From an uncultured Eubacteriales bacterium (GTDB taxonomy: Bacteria; Bacillota; Clostridia; Oscillospirales; Acutalibacteraceae): a stretch of 64,000 nucleotides of DNA. The DNA lies in NCBI GenBank assembly GCA_934462705.1, contig CAKSIH010000005.1, positions 1 to 64,000 on the forward strand. Direction: 5' to 3'. Shown here piece after piece: positions 53,394 to 61,684 of the stretch (its first letter is position 1; each line of letters opens with the position of its first letter). The notes under the pieces are model-generated. The model saw only the letters and a list, made by a program, of their open reading frames with translations, ran no database searches and was not told the DNA's origin. A program made the translations under genes and the position numbers.

Positions 53394-54013
53394 GGCTTGC
53401 TTCCCAATATTTTATTTAAAAAACTCTCCCTATGTATTTTACATGGTCCATATTTTATCAATGCTTCAATATGCATTTTGGTTCCATATCCTTTGTTTCT
53501 TTCAAAACCATATCCAGGGTAAGTCTCACTTATTTTACGCATAAGTCTATCCCTTGAAACCTTCGCAAGTATTGAGGCTGCTGCTATAGATGCTGACAAT
53601 GAATCTCCTTTTACTATCGCTCCTGCAGGTATCCTCAAGTCTTGTGGTAATCTATTGCCATCTATTAAAGCTATTTGTGGTTTCATTTTTAAAGAATCAA
53701 CAGCCCTTTTCATAGCTAAAAAAGTTGCATTTAAAATGTTTAATTCGTCTATTTCTTCTTCAGTCGCATATGCTATGCTATAATCAACAGCACGATTTTT
53801 AATTTCACTGAATAACTGTTCCCTTTTTTTCTCACTAACTTTTTTAGAATCATTAAGTCCCTGTATATTATCATCTACCTTTAAAATTACAGCTGCTGCA
53901 AAAACCGGGCCAGCTAAGGGCCCTCTTCCTGCTTCGTCTACGCCACATATTACGTTATAACCTTTTTTTTCTGCTTCTTTTTCATACAAGAACCAATCTT
54001 TTTCATTCACCAA
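53390..54013 (-). CDS. rnhB: Ribonuclease HII
   Basis: A 207-residue RNase HII that removes ribonucleotides from DNA. It has the catalytic GVDEAGRGPLAGPV, LNDSKKVSEKKRE, and KGDSLSASIAAASILAKVSRDR. The C-terminal YPGYGFERNKGYGT is typical. The start is TTG 54013, with GGAGG upstream. It is downstream of rbgA, as in B. subtilis. Confidence 0.96.
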   Translation of the reverse strand: MVNEKDWFLYEKEAEKKGYNVICGVDEAGRGPLAGPVFAAAVILKVDDNIQGLNDSKKVSEKKREQLFSEIKNRAVDYSIAYATEEEIDELNILNATFLAMKRAVDSLKMKPQIALIDGNRLPQDLRIPAGAIVKGDSLSASIAAASILAKVSRDRLMRKISETYPGYGFERNKGYGTKMHIEALIKYGPCKIHRESFLNKILGSKP

Positions 54014-54028
54014 ACTATAGATCCTCCA

Positions 54029-54895
54029 CTATTTTAATATATCCAAAGTAAATTTCCCAAGGGTTGCATTCCTAAACTCATCCAAAACCATGGTTGCCGC
54101 CCTAGTTGCATCTACCTCTCCACCAGTGATAAGCATTCCTCTTTTTTTTCCTATAGCATTTAGAACATCATACCCATTCTTTTCTTTAATATCCATATCC
54201 TGCAATTTATACCGGCTTTTTATGCTATCAGGATAATTATAAACTAAAAATTCAATTAAGTTTGAAGCTAATTTTTCTACATCCAATACATCGTCTTTAA
54301 CTGCCCCTGTAAAAGCTAATTTTTCACCAACTGATATATCATTGAACTTAGGCCAAAGCACTCCTGGGGTATCTAATAGCTCAATATTTTTGCCAATTGA
54401 AAACCACTGATTTCCCCTGGTTACACCTGGTCTATCTTCAACTTTTGCCTTTTTCCCTTTTGACAATTTATTTATAAATGATGATTTTCCTACATTAGGT
54501 ATTCCTACAACCATAATCTTAAGCGTCTTTCCTAAAAATCCTTTAGCCTTATATGCTTCAATTTTATCATTTAAAATTTCATTTATAGAAGGAGCAAATC
54601 GATTAACTCCATTTCCTGTTTTGCAGTCAGTGGATATGGCTTTCATACCCAAGTCTTCATAGTACTTTATAAAGCTTTTAGTTTTATACTTGTCCGCCAT
54701 ATCACACTTGTTGAGGACAATAATTCTTGGTTTAGTTTTTAGCAAATCCTCAAAATCCGGATTTCTACTGCTTTCTGGAATTCTTGCATCAACTATTTCT
54801 GCTACAGCATCAACAAGTTTAATATTTTCCGCAATCTTTCTTTTAGTCTTAGCCATGTGGCCAGGAAACCATTGTATATTTTGAATTTCTCCCAC
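54029..54895 (-). CDS. rbgA: Ribosome biogenesis GTPase RbgA (YlqF)
   Basis: A 288-residue circularly permuted GTPase for late 50S assembly. The order of motifs is G4 (LNKCDMAD), G5, then G1 (GIPNVGKSS), G2 (RPGVTRG) and G3 (DTPGVLWP), as expected for this family. Start: GTG 54895, with TAGGAG 8 bases upstream, giving the family N-terminus IQNIQWFPGHMAKTKR. An upstream ATG at 54955 would overlap the signal peptidase gene. Confidence 0.96.
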   Translation of the reverse strand: MGEIQNIQWFPGHMAKTKRKIAENIKLVDAVAEIVDARIPESSRNPDFEDLLKTKPRIIVLNKCDMADKYKTKSFIKYYEDLGMKAISTDCKTGNGVNRFAPSINEILNDKIEAYKAKGFLGKTLKIMVVGIPNVGKSSFINKLSKGKKAKVEDRPGVTRGNQWFSIGKNIELLDTPGVLWPKFNDISVGEKLAFTGAVKDDVLDVEKLASNLIEFLVYNYPDSIKSRYKLQDMDIKEKNGYDVLNAIGKKRGMLITGGEVDATRAATMVLDEFRNATLGKFTLDILK

Positions 54896-54911
54896 ATTTT
54901 TCACTCCTATC

Positions 54912-55469
54912 TTAATAAAAAAGTTTAATTCTCCTAAATGGAAAAATAATTGCACCCGCTTTTCCTAAAACCTTTTCTTTTTTTATCATTCCTATAATCT
55001 CATATCTGCTATCAAGAGAATTTTCCCTATTATCCCCCATTACAAAAATACAACCTTTAGGTATAACATTTGGAAATTCATAATCACCTTCGTAAGTTGC
55101 GTTGCTACTATAACAATAGTCATCATCCTGTATAACACCATTCACATATACTTCACCCGTTTTATTGTCTATCGTTATTTTATCACCTTCAGTTGCTATT
55201 ACTCTTTTTATTATTGGTTCATCAATGCTATCAAGATTATTTACAACAACTATGTCTCCTCTAGACGGCTCGTATAAAAAATTATATATAATAACCCAGT
55301 CCCCATTGACAAGAGTCGGTAACATTGAACTTCCATTTACAACCGCAAACCTAAAAAATATTGTAAAAAGAAATACAAAAAATATTAAAGCTGCTACAAC
55401 AGCATCCACCCATTCCAATATTTCTTTATTCTTTTTTACGCAGACTTCTTCATAAGGACCTTTTTGCAT
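54912..55469 (-). CDS. lepB: Signal peptidase I (second copy)
   Basis: A 185-residue type I signal peptidase: one N-terminal membrane span, catalytic Ser in NGSSMLPTL, Lys in PIIKRVIATEGD and the box VMGDNRENSLDSR. It is the downstream member of a tandem pair, and is separated from the other copy by a terminator (55542-55568). It is followed by rbgA after 16 bases. Confidence 0.95.
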   Translation of the reverse strand: MQKGPYEEVCVKKNKEILEWVDAVVAALIFFVFLFTIFFRFAVVNGSSMLPTLVNGDWVIIYNFLYEPSRGDIVVVNNLDSIDEPIIKRVIATEGDKITIDNKTGEVYVNGVIQDDDYCYSSNATYEGDYEFPNVIPKGCIFVMGDNRENSLDSRYEIIGMIKKEKVLGKAGAIIFPFRRIKLFY

Positions 55470-55541
55470 AATAAAACACGCCTCTAATCAAATTAAATTC
55501 ATTATTTACTATTAAAGCAAAAACTAAACTAAATTTCAACA

Positions 55542-55568
55542 AAAAAACCGGATACAATCCGGTTTTTT
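55542..55568 (-). terminator. Terminator between the two lepB genes
   Basis: AAAAAACCGGAT, loop ACA, ATCCGGTTTTTT is a perfect 12-bp stem with T on the minus-strand side. Confidence 0.9.
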
Positions 55569-55578
55569 ATTTTATATA

Positions 55579-56124
55579 CTAAATAGTTTTCATTCTATTA
55601 AAAGGATACCATATAAATATTGCTCTACCTGTTATATCTTCATATTTTACCAATTTAACATCTTTAGAACGGCTGTCCCTTGAATTATTTCTATTATCAC
55701 CCATTACAAAAATATAGCCTTCAGGTATCGTATTTGGATAATTCCAATTAGCCTTAAGGTTGGTCGGCGTATTAATATAAGGCTCATCTAAAAGTTCACC
55801 GTTAACATAAACCTCACCGGCATCAAAATTAAAACTTATTGTATCTCCAGGTGTTGCAATTACTCTTTTTACAAGGTTTTTTTCAAGCTGCGGTGAATTT
55901 AATGTTATAATATCACCCTTCTTTGGCGTATAAAAAAGATGATAAGTTAAAAGCTGATCTCCATCATGAAGTGTTGGTAACATTGATGACCCAATAACCG
56001 TGAATCTCATAAATACAAAAGTAAGTAGCGCAACTATAATAATAAATGCTGGCACTAAAGCTTCCATCCACTCATATATTTCAACGGTTAAAGTTTTTTT
56101 AGATCCTTCACTTGAATATTCCAT
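55579..56124 (-). CDS. lepB: Signal peptidase I (first copy)
   Basis: A 181-residue type I signal peptidase: a membrane span near 20-40, catalytic Ser in IGSSMLPTL, Lys in NLVKRVIATPGD, and VMGDNRNNSRDSR. It differs from the copy downstream in sequence but has the same layout. It lies between rplS and the second lepB. Confidence 0.95.
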   Translation of the reverse strand: MEYSSEGSKKTLTVEIYEWMEALVPAFIIIVALLTFVFMRFTVIGSSMLPTLHDGDQLLTYHLFYTPKKGDIITLNSPQLEKNLVKRVIATPGDTISFNFDAGEVYVNGELLDEPYINTPTNLKANWNYPNTIPEGYIFVMGDNRNNSRDSRSKDVKLVKYEDITGRAIFIWYPFNRMKTI

Positions 56125-56158
56125 AAAAACCTCCTATGTACTTTAAAAGTGCAATAGC

Positions 56159-56185
56159 AAAAAAGGGACACAATGCCCCCCTTTT
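56159..56185 (-). terminator. Terminator after rplS
   Basis: On the minus strand AAAAGGG and CCCTTTTTT pair across the loop; the hairpin overlaps the rplS stop codon. Confidence 0.7.
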
Positions 56186-56528
56186 AGCGAATGTTTTCTT
56201 TTACTTTCGCAGACTTACCTACCCTATCTCTTAAATAGTATAGCTTGCCTCTTCTGACTTTACCATGTCTTATAACTTCAACTGCTTTAACATTTGGCGA
56301 GTGAATTGGAAAAACTCTTTCAACTCCAACACCATAAGAAACTCGTCTTACAGTAAAGGTTTCAGATACACCGCTACCCTTTTTTGCAATAACAGTTCCT
56401 TCAAACATTTGAATTCTTTCTCTTTCTCCCTCTCTAATGTTAACACTTACCCTTACAGTATCGCCTACATTAAATTTCGGTAAATCTTGTTTTTGCGAGC
56501 TTTGCGCAATTAATTTTAATGCGTCCAT
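56184..56528 (-). CDS. rplS: 50S ribosomal protein L19
   Basis: A 114-residue L19 at the 30S-50S interface: PKFNVGDTVRVSVNIREGERERIQMFEGTVIAKKGSG, FTVRRVSYGVGVERVFPIHSPNVK, and RGKVRRGKLYYLRDR. The ATG has AGGAGG upstream. Its leader carries the conserved L19 RNA element (see 56531-56590), so the gene is probably autoregulated. It heads a run that continues with lepB, rbgA and rnhB. Confidence 0.98.
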   Translation of the reverse strand: MDALKLIAQSSQKQDLPKFNVGDTVRVSVNIREGERERIQMFEGTVIAKKGSGVSETFTVRRVSYGVGVERVFPIHSPNVKAVEVIRHGKVRRGKLYYLRDRVGKSAKVKENIR

Positions 56529-56530
56529 TT

Positions 56531-56590
56531 TTTCCTCCTAAAATCAAGGTATTCATGCAAAATGAAAAAAGCAGAGGACTACCCGTTTTT
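56531..56590 (-). promoter_or_regulatory. L19 ribosomal-protein leader (autoregulation)
   Basis: On the minus strand, the leader reads ACGGGTAGTCCTCTGC, then a loop, then GCATGAATACCTTG, and ends at the rplS Shine-Dalgarno. The GGTA and TACC ends pair, and GCATGAATACCTTG resembles the conserved part of the known Firmicute L19 leader, which L19 binds to repress its own synthesis. Confidence 0.6.
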
Positions 56591-56646
56591 ATATTGTGAA
56601 AAATCACAAATCTAAATGCTATAAATCTGCATTTAAATACTTAATT

Positions 56647-56675
56647 ATATTACCATAAAAAATTTTTTTTGGCAA
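56647..56675 (-). promoter_or_regulatory. Probable sigma-A promoter of rplS
   Basis: TTGCCA and TAATAT are spaced by 17 bases on the minus strand, about 120 bases before the ATG. Confidence 0.5.
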
Positions 56676-56682
56676 TACCTTT

Positions 56683-57252
56683 TTAATAATTTATAAAATT
56701 AAATCTTTTTACAACAATAACCACTATAAGATAACAGCTTACGATAAGAAGCGAAAAATTATATTTGGACAACATTAATATGTAAAAACCTGCAACAGCT
56801 ATTGGAAAAAGAAATACAAAAGATACCATACAGGTTATGTCCATCGCCACTTTAACATCTAGCCTTCTGCATAAAAGACTATATAAAATCTGACCCCCAT
56901 CAAGTGTTTCTATTGGTAAAAGATTAAAAATTCCAAGAAAAATATTTTCATAAATGGGTTTTAAAAATTCAGTTATACCTAATGTTTTATATAAACCAAA
57001 AAGAAAAGCTGCGTACAAAAAATTAAAAACTGCTCCCATAAATAAAATAAAAATATCATTTTTATATGATGTCTTAGAACGATTTACATCAACTATTTTT
57101 ATGTCAAAAGCTCTACATTCAATTTCATGCGGCTTATAACCTTTAAAAATCATTGCACAAATATGCCCTAATTCATGTACTGTAGTGGCAAAAATTGCAT
57201 GAAAAACCATTCCATCAGTATCCAGCAGCATCATAATTGTAGCAAAAGCCAT
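56683..57252 (-). CDS. M50 site-2 protease-like (SpoIVFB-like)
   Basis: A membrane protease of at least 189 residues with the zinc motif HELGH and the third ligand in NLLPIETLDGG. It has four to five spans. SpoIVFB cleaves pro-sigma-K in the mother cell, and the pairing with an M23 membrane protein directly upstream copies the spoIVFA-spoIVFB order. It is shorter than B. subtilis SpoIVFB and has no CBS domain. The ATG at 57252 has no clear ribosome-binding site, and the frame stays open upstream to about 57345, so the true start may be a rare codon (CTG 57333) overlapping the M23 gene. Confidence 0.78.
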   Translation of the reverse strand: MAFATIMMLLDTDGMVFHAIFATTVHELGHICAMIFKGYKPHEIECRAFDIKIVDVNRSKTSYKNDIFILFMGAVFNFLYAAFLFGLYKTLGITEFLKPIYENIFLGIFNLLPIETLDGGQILYSLLCRRLDVKVAMDITCMVSFVFLFPIAVAGFYILMLSKYNFSLLIVSCYLIVVIVVKRFNFINY

Positions 57253-57301
57253 GAAAATATAACTAAACTTAACTTTACAACCACATACACTCGTTTCTAC
57301 A

Positions 57302-58039
57302 TCAAATGTAGAGATTCTTAAAAAACGGTTCAGGATTGTACCTTACTTCGTTCACTTTTATTTCAAAATGGAGATGATTACCTGTTGACCTCCCAGTACT
57401 ACCAAGCAAAGCTATCTCATCTCCTCTTTTTACATCTTGCCCTTGTATAACTTTTAATTCATTGCAGTGAGCGTATAAGGTTTTTATGCTGTTGCCGTGG
57501 TCTATAAGTATGTATTTTCCATATGAAGGACTAACTTCTGCCTTTTCAACTTTCCCGGATAAAACACAATGTATAGGACTATTGCATGAAGCGCCTATGT
57601 CTATGCCGCCATGGCCCCTTTCTTCACCTGTAAATGGGTCCCTTCTAGCTCCAAAACCTGAAGTAAGCCTTCCTTCATCTAAAGGTTTATACATAGGAAT
57701 AGAAACCTCTAATATATTTTTATTATTACTTATGTTAAATGCAACATTTTTAACATGTTTATCTGATTTTGTTTCTCTAACATCGAATTCATTGCCAGCA
57801 ATTATAGGATCATTTAAATGTTCAAGGTACCAGCCTCTTGTTCTTATAAAAATATCTCCCCCTAAAAACTTAAGTACAACTGCCGCTGCAATAACCAGTA
57901 CACATAAAGTTATTTGGACTATAATCAAAAGCGGCATTCCTTCATATCTGGATCGCTTTCTACCTTCAATATTTGAACCCTCATCGGCAAAATTTTCATA
58001 GCCTTGTTGTTCCTGCTCAAAATCCTTTACATCTACCAT
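57302..58039 (-). CDS. M23 peptidase membrane protein (SpoIVFA-like)
   Basis: A 245-residue protein: acidic cytoplasmic N-terminus, one membrane span (about 35-58), a linker, and a C-terminal LytM/M23 domain. The domain has HGGIDIGA and HLHFEI, so the zinc ligands are complete. In spoIVFA of B. subtilis the M23 domain is inactive and inhibits SpoIVFB. Here it may still cleave peptidoglycan, or could be a SpoIIQ-like protein. It lies directly upstream of the M50 gene. Confidence 0.8.
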   Translation of the reverse strand: MVDVKDFEQEQQGYENFADEGSNIEGRKRSRYEGMPLLIIVQITLCVLVIAAAVVLKFLGGDIFIRTRGWYLEHLNDPIIAGNEFDVRETKSDKHVKNVAFNISNNKNILEVSIPMYKPLDEGRLTSGFGARRDPFTGEERGHGGIDIGASCNSPIHCVLSGKVEKAEVSPSYGKYILIDHGNSIKTLYAHCNELKVIQGQDVKRGDEIALLGSTGRSTGNHLHFEIKVNEVRYNPEPFFKNLYI

Positions 58040-58112
58040 ACTTTATATACCCAATAAGGTATTTCCCCCCTTAAAATAAATTCTCAATTATTTATATGAG
58101 GGAAAAAATATT

Positions 58113-59474
58113 TTAATGTATTTTATTATTTAAACTTTTTATTATACTTTCAGCAGCCTTTCTTCCCATACCCATTGCCATAATAACAGTAGCTGCTCCC
58201 GTTACCAAGTCTCCTCCAGCATAAACGTTTTCTTTGCTCGTCGAAAGATTATCGCTTACAATTACACACCCCTTTTTATCAACAATTATATCATTAGAAT
58301 CCATGGTTATAATTGGGTTTGGCATATTTCCAATTGCTATTATCGCACAATCTGCGTCAATTATAAAATTGGAACCTTCCCTTTCTACCGGCCTTTTGCG
58401 CCCTGTATTATCGCTATCACAAAGTTGAATTTTCACACACTCTGCACCAATTATTTTTCCATTTTCATCTCCTAAAAAGCGTACAGGATTAGTTAAAAGT
58501 TTAAAAATTACACCTTCATTTTTAGCATGAGCAATCTCTTCCAACCTCGCTGGCATCTCATCTTCCGACCTTCTATATACAAGGTAAACATTTTCAGCAC
58601 CAAGTCGTTTGGCGGTTCTTGCTGCATCCATTGCAACATTTCCACCTCCAACAACTATTACATTTTTGTGTTCATTTATTGGTGTATCATATTCATCTTT
58701 ATATGCTTGCATCAAATTTACTCTTGTTAAAAATTCGTTTGCAGAATATACCCCGCAAAGCGATTCTCCTTCTATATTCATAAATTTCGGAAGACCAGCG
58801 CCCGTAGACAAATAAACAGCATTAAAACCCTGGCAAAACAAATCATCTACGGACAAAATTTTGCCCATCACCATATTGGTTCTTATTTCTACTCCCAAAC
58901 TTTTAATTTTATTAATTTCATCCCTTACTACATCTTTAGGTAGTCTAAATTTAGGAATACCATAAAGCAGGACCCCCCCCGGCTCATGTAATGCTTCAAA
59001 CACAGTAACTTTTATGCCAGCTTTAGCTAGTTCCCCCGCACAAGCTAACCCTGATGGTCCTGCTCCGATTACGGCAACTTTTTTAACATTTTCTTCATCT
59101 TTTGTAGAAATATTTTTACAAGAATTATTGATGTCTGACCTTAAATTTCTATATGTATCAGCAACATAACGCTCTAGCTTACCTATTAAAACTGGATTTT
59201 CCTTTTTTCCTCTTACACAATTTGCCTGGCACTGCTTTTCCTGAGGACAAACTCTTCCACATATTGAAGGAAAACAATTATTTTCTATAATTTTTTCATA
59301 TGCCTTTTTTATATTTCCAAGTTTAATCTCAGAAATAAATTCTGGAATCATAACGCCAACAGGACAGCCTGCAACACAAGGTTTATTTTTACAATTTAAA
59401 CACCTTTCGGCTTCTTTTAAGGCTTCTTCATTAGTTAAGCATTGCTCAACTTCCGAAAATCTATCGCTACACAT
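58113..59474 (-). CDS. nfnB: NADPH-dependent oxidoreductase large subunit (NfnB/GltD-like)
   Basis: A 453-residue FAD-binding protein with N-terminal [4Fe-4S] motifs (CLNCKNKPCVAGCPVG, CPQEKQCQANCVRG), the dinucleotide motif GAGPSGLACAGELA, and a second GGGNVAMDAARTA. In the context of the gene upstream it fits NfnB, the NADP-side subunit of NADH-dependent ferredoxin:NADP+ oxidoreductase. It resembles the glutamate synthase small subunit, but no large subunit is present. ATG 59474 has AAAGGAG 11 bases upstream; GTG 59486 would overlap that site. Confidence 0.9.
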   Translation of the reverse strand: MCSDRFSEVEQCLTNEEALKEAERCLNCKNKPCVAGCPVGVMIPEFISEIKLGNIKKAYEKIIENNCFPSICGRVCPQEKQCQANCVRGKKENPVLIGKLERYVADTYRNLRSDINNSCKNISTKDEENVKKVAVIGAGPSGLACAGELAKAGIKVTVFEALHEPGGVLLYGIPKFRLPKDVVRDEINKIKSLGVEIRTNMVMGKILSVDDLFCQGFNAVYLSTGAGLPKFMNIEGESLCGVYSANEFLTRVNLMQAYKDEYDTPINEHKNVIVVGGGNVAMDAARTAKRLGAENVYLVYRRSEDEMPARLEEIAHAKNEGVIFKLLTNPVRFLGDENGKIIGAECVKIQLCDSDNTGRKRPVEREGSNFIIDADCAIIAIGNMPNPIITMDSNDIIVDKKGCVIVSDNLSTSKENVYAGGDLVTGAATVIMAMGMGRKAAESIIKSLNNKIH

Positions 59475-59475
59475 A

Positions 59476-60324
59476 TTAATCTTCACTCCTTTGCTTTAGC
59501 AAATTACATTCATATTCCTGCATTGATTTTCTTTCCCTATCTTTAAACAACCCTAGTCTTAGCATAGCTTCGTCAAAATCAACTTCATGGCCATCAAAAT
59601 CCGGCCCATCAACGCATGCAAACTTCATTTTTCCGCCAACCTTAAGGCGACAGCCACCACACATTCCTGTTCCATCTATCATTATTGGATTCATACTAAC
59701 AATTGTTTTTATTTTGTGTTCCTTTGTTAGCGCACAAACCGCTTTCATCATCGGGAGAGGTCCTATTGCTATAACTAAGTCATAAGCCTTGCCGCCTTCT
59801 ATGTTTTCCCTTAGAGCATCCGTTACAAATCCCTTTTTACCGTTAGATCCATCATCTGTAATGATTACGGTATTGTTGGACTTCTCCTTCATCTCTTTTT
59901 CTAAAATTATAAGGTCCTTGTTCTTAAAGCCTGCTATAATATCAACATTTTTCCCCTCCTCAAATAAAGCCTTTGCTTGAGGATAAGCTATCGCACAACC
60001 AGTTCCTCCTCCAATAACAGCAATACTTTTATAACCTTTTGTAAACGTTGGCTTTCCAAGGGGGCCCACAAAGTCTAGTATATAATCTCCCTTGTTTAAA
60101 CTGTCTAAAAGGGCAGTAGTTTTTCCTACTACCTGATAAATTATTGTTACAATGCCTCGAGTTCTGTCATAGTCTGCTATAGTAAGCGGTATGCGCTCTC
60201 CTGTTTCATTCACACGAAGTATAATAAATTGCCCTGCCTTTGCTTTTTGCGCAATAAGCGGAGCGTCTATTTCCATTTTTGTCATAAATTTATTAAGTCT
60301 TTCTTTTTTTAATATTAAAAACAC
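59476..60324 (-). CDS. nfnA: NADH-dependent ferredoxin:NADP+ oxidoreductase subunit NfnA
   Basis: A 282-residue ferredoxin-NADP reductase-type protein: an FAD domain (KAGQFIILRVNETGERIPLTIAD), an NAD-binding domain (AVIGGGTGCAIAYPQAKAL), and a C-terminal [2Fe-2S] loop (MCGGCRL...FACVDGPDFDG). With NfnB it couples NADH and reduced ferredoxin to NADP+ reduction by electron bifurcation in anaerobes. Start: GTG 60324, with AAGGAG 8 bases upstream. Its stop codon is one base from the nfnB start. Confidence 0.92.
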   Translation of the reverse strand: MFLILKKERLNKFMTKMEIDAPLIAQKAKAGQFIILRVNETGERIPLTIADYDRTRGIVTIIYQVVGKTTALLDSLNKGDYILDFVGPLGKPTFTKGYKSIAVIGGGTGCAIAYPQAKALFEEGKNVDIIAGFKNKDLIILEKEMKEKSNNTVIITDDGSNGKKGFVTDALRENIEGGKAYDLVIAIGPLPMMKAVCALTKEHKIKTIVSMNPIMIDGTGMCGGCRLKVGGKMKFACVDGPDFDGHEVDFDEAMLRLGLFKDRERKSMQEYECNLLKQRSED

Positions 60325-60427
60325 AAAAATTTCTCCTTTCAAATATCTCCCTAACTAATTATATATTTAAAATATAACTAAATTCAAGAAAAACAAAATA
60401 AATTATCAGAAAAAATTAAATATAATC

Positions 60428-60457
60428 TTGACAAGCAATGATAATTTTTGATAAAAT
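60428..60457 (+). promoter_or_regulatory. Sigma-A promoter of the HNH-like secreted gene
   Basis: TTGACA (consensus) and TAAAAT are spaced by 18 bases, about 25 bases before the start codon. Confidence 0.7.
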
Positions 60458-60481
60458 AAAACAAAAAAGAAGGTGTTTATC

Positions 60482-61252
60482 TTGATTAAATGTGGTTTAT
60501 TTAAAAAGATTATCGCAATTTCTCTAAGCTTTACAATTTGTTTCCCTTTTGTTTTGGTAAATGATGTTAAATCTTCTGCCGATACTGCACTGCCCTCAAA
60601 TATATCTGTTTATGGAGGCTCCTACAACTCTATTCGAGCTCAAACTTATGACCATCAAAAATTTGAGGTACATCATTTACTATCGCGTTCCGCTTTAAGT
60701 TCATTTGGTAAATATGTTTTTAGTGTATACGGAAAATCTATTCAAAATGAGTTTCTTGAAAATTCAAATCAAACTTGGGCTCCATCAATATTGCTGACAA
60801 AAGAAGACCACTTAAAGACTTTAAGTAAATCTAAAACAGGGTACGACTTTAGCCTACTTTATATTTCAGAACAAGCCTTTCAAATGATTCAATATGGCTC
60901 CTTTTTAGAATTGTTGTTAAACGAACTTTCATATATACAAAAATATATTAACACAGATGGGAAATATGATAAAGGTATAAAGCAAGTCTATGACTATATA
61001 AAATCAATGAATATTAAGCTATATAAAAACAAGTTGTCATTTTACCCACTAGGAAATGGAAATGACTGTCCAAGATTTGATTATATCATACCAAAACAAA
61101 GTATTTTTGGTTTAAATATGGTTTCTTCACTTCCTGCACTTGACCCTTTCTCTCCCAAAGATGCTGATGTGCAAACTGATAATTTTGATTCTTCGGCCAA
61201 AAGTGTAGATAAGTCTGTTCAAGCAGAATCCACTACAGTAAATACTTTATAA
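60482..61252 (+). CDS. Secreted protein with an HNH/Endo VII-like nuclease signature
   Basis: A 256-residue exported protein starting with TTG 60482 (AGAAGGTG 6 bases upstream). The signal peptide is about 30 residues (KKIIAISLSFTICFPFVL). A central region has the pattern FEVHHLLSRSAL (H64-H65), then TWAPSILLTKEDHLKT (H110), which resembles HNH/Endonuclease VII-type toxin nucleases. The rest is helical, then a Ser/Asp-rich, low-complexity C-terminus. There is no anchor. It has no adjacent small gene that could be immunity. The fold assignment is inference from the HH...N...H pattern. Confidence 0.6.
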   Translation: MIKCGLFKKIIAISLSFTICFPFVLVNDVKSSADTALPSNISVYGGSYNSIRAQTYDHQKFEVHHLLSRSALSSFGKYVFSVYGKSIQNEFLENSNQTWAPSILLTKEDHLKTLSKSKTGYDFSLLYISEQAFQMIQYGSFLELLLNELSYIQKYINTDGKYDKGIKQVYDYIKSMNIKLYKNKLSFYPLGNGNDCPRFDYIIPKQSIFGLNMVSSLPALDPFSPKDADVQTDNFDSSAKSVDKSVQAESTTVNTL

Positions 61253-61300
61253 TGATTGTACGCTCAAAAAACCGTTATAATAGCCTTTTTATTTAATAAT

Positions 61301-61352
61301 CAAGGCACTCCGCACGCCCTATCTTAATATTAAGCATAGGCAGTGTTCCTTG
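61301..61352. repeat. 52-base imperfect inverted repeat
   Basis: CAAGGCACT at the left pairs with AGTGTTCCTTG at the right, and in the middle CCTAT-CTTAAT pairs with ATTAAG-C-ATAGG. The centre CTTAATATTAAG is a perfect palindrome. It lies 50 bases after the HNH-like gene and lacks a T tract. Confidence 0.5.
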
Positions 61353-61502
61353 TTATATATTTTCAAACAACTATCTAAAAAAATGTTTCTTGCATTAATA
61401 CATCTCAACAAAATAAACAATTTAATTTATTTTTAATTTTTCACAATAACATTTCTCAGTTAATGCAAAAAGTATGATTTTTTACAAAATAAATTTTGAG
61501 GC

Positions 61503-61530
61503 TTGATTTTTAATAAGGCTGTGTTATAAT
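61503..61530 (+). promoter_or_regulatory. Sigma-A promoter of tRNA-Ser and psuKG
   Basis: TTGATT and TATAAT are spaced by 16 bases, with TG upstream of the -10. The tRNA begins 34 bases downstream. Confidence 0.7.
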
Positions 61531-61564
61531 AAAATAGTTGTTAAAATAAATCAAGCTTTCAAGT

Positions 61565-61657
61565 GGAGAGGTGTCCGAGTTGGTCGAAGGAGCACGATTG
61601 GAAATCGTGTAAACCGTTAATCCGGTTTCTGGGGTTCGAATCCCCATCTCTCCGCCA
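61565..61657 (+). tRNA. tRNA-Ser (GGA)
   Basis: Class II tRNA with acceptor GGAGAG/CTCTCC, anticodon stem CACGA/TCGTG around TTGGAAA (anticodon GGA, UCC and UCU codons), a long variable arm (ACCGTTAATCCGGT), T arm GGGGTTCGAATCCCC and an encoded CCA end. Confidence 0.97.
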
Positions 61658-61684
61658 ATAGTACATTTAACTCAAAATTGATTA

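Noticed and set aside
58113..60324. Glutamate synthase (GltBD) reading of the nfn pair
   Set aside because: There is no large GltB subunit, and the partner gene is a ferredoxin-NADP reductase type, which fits NfnAB.
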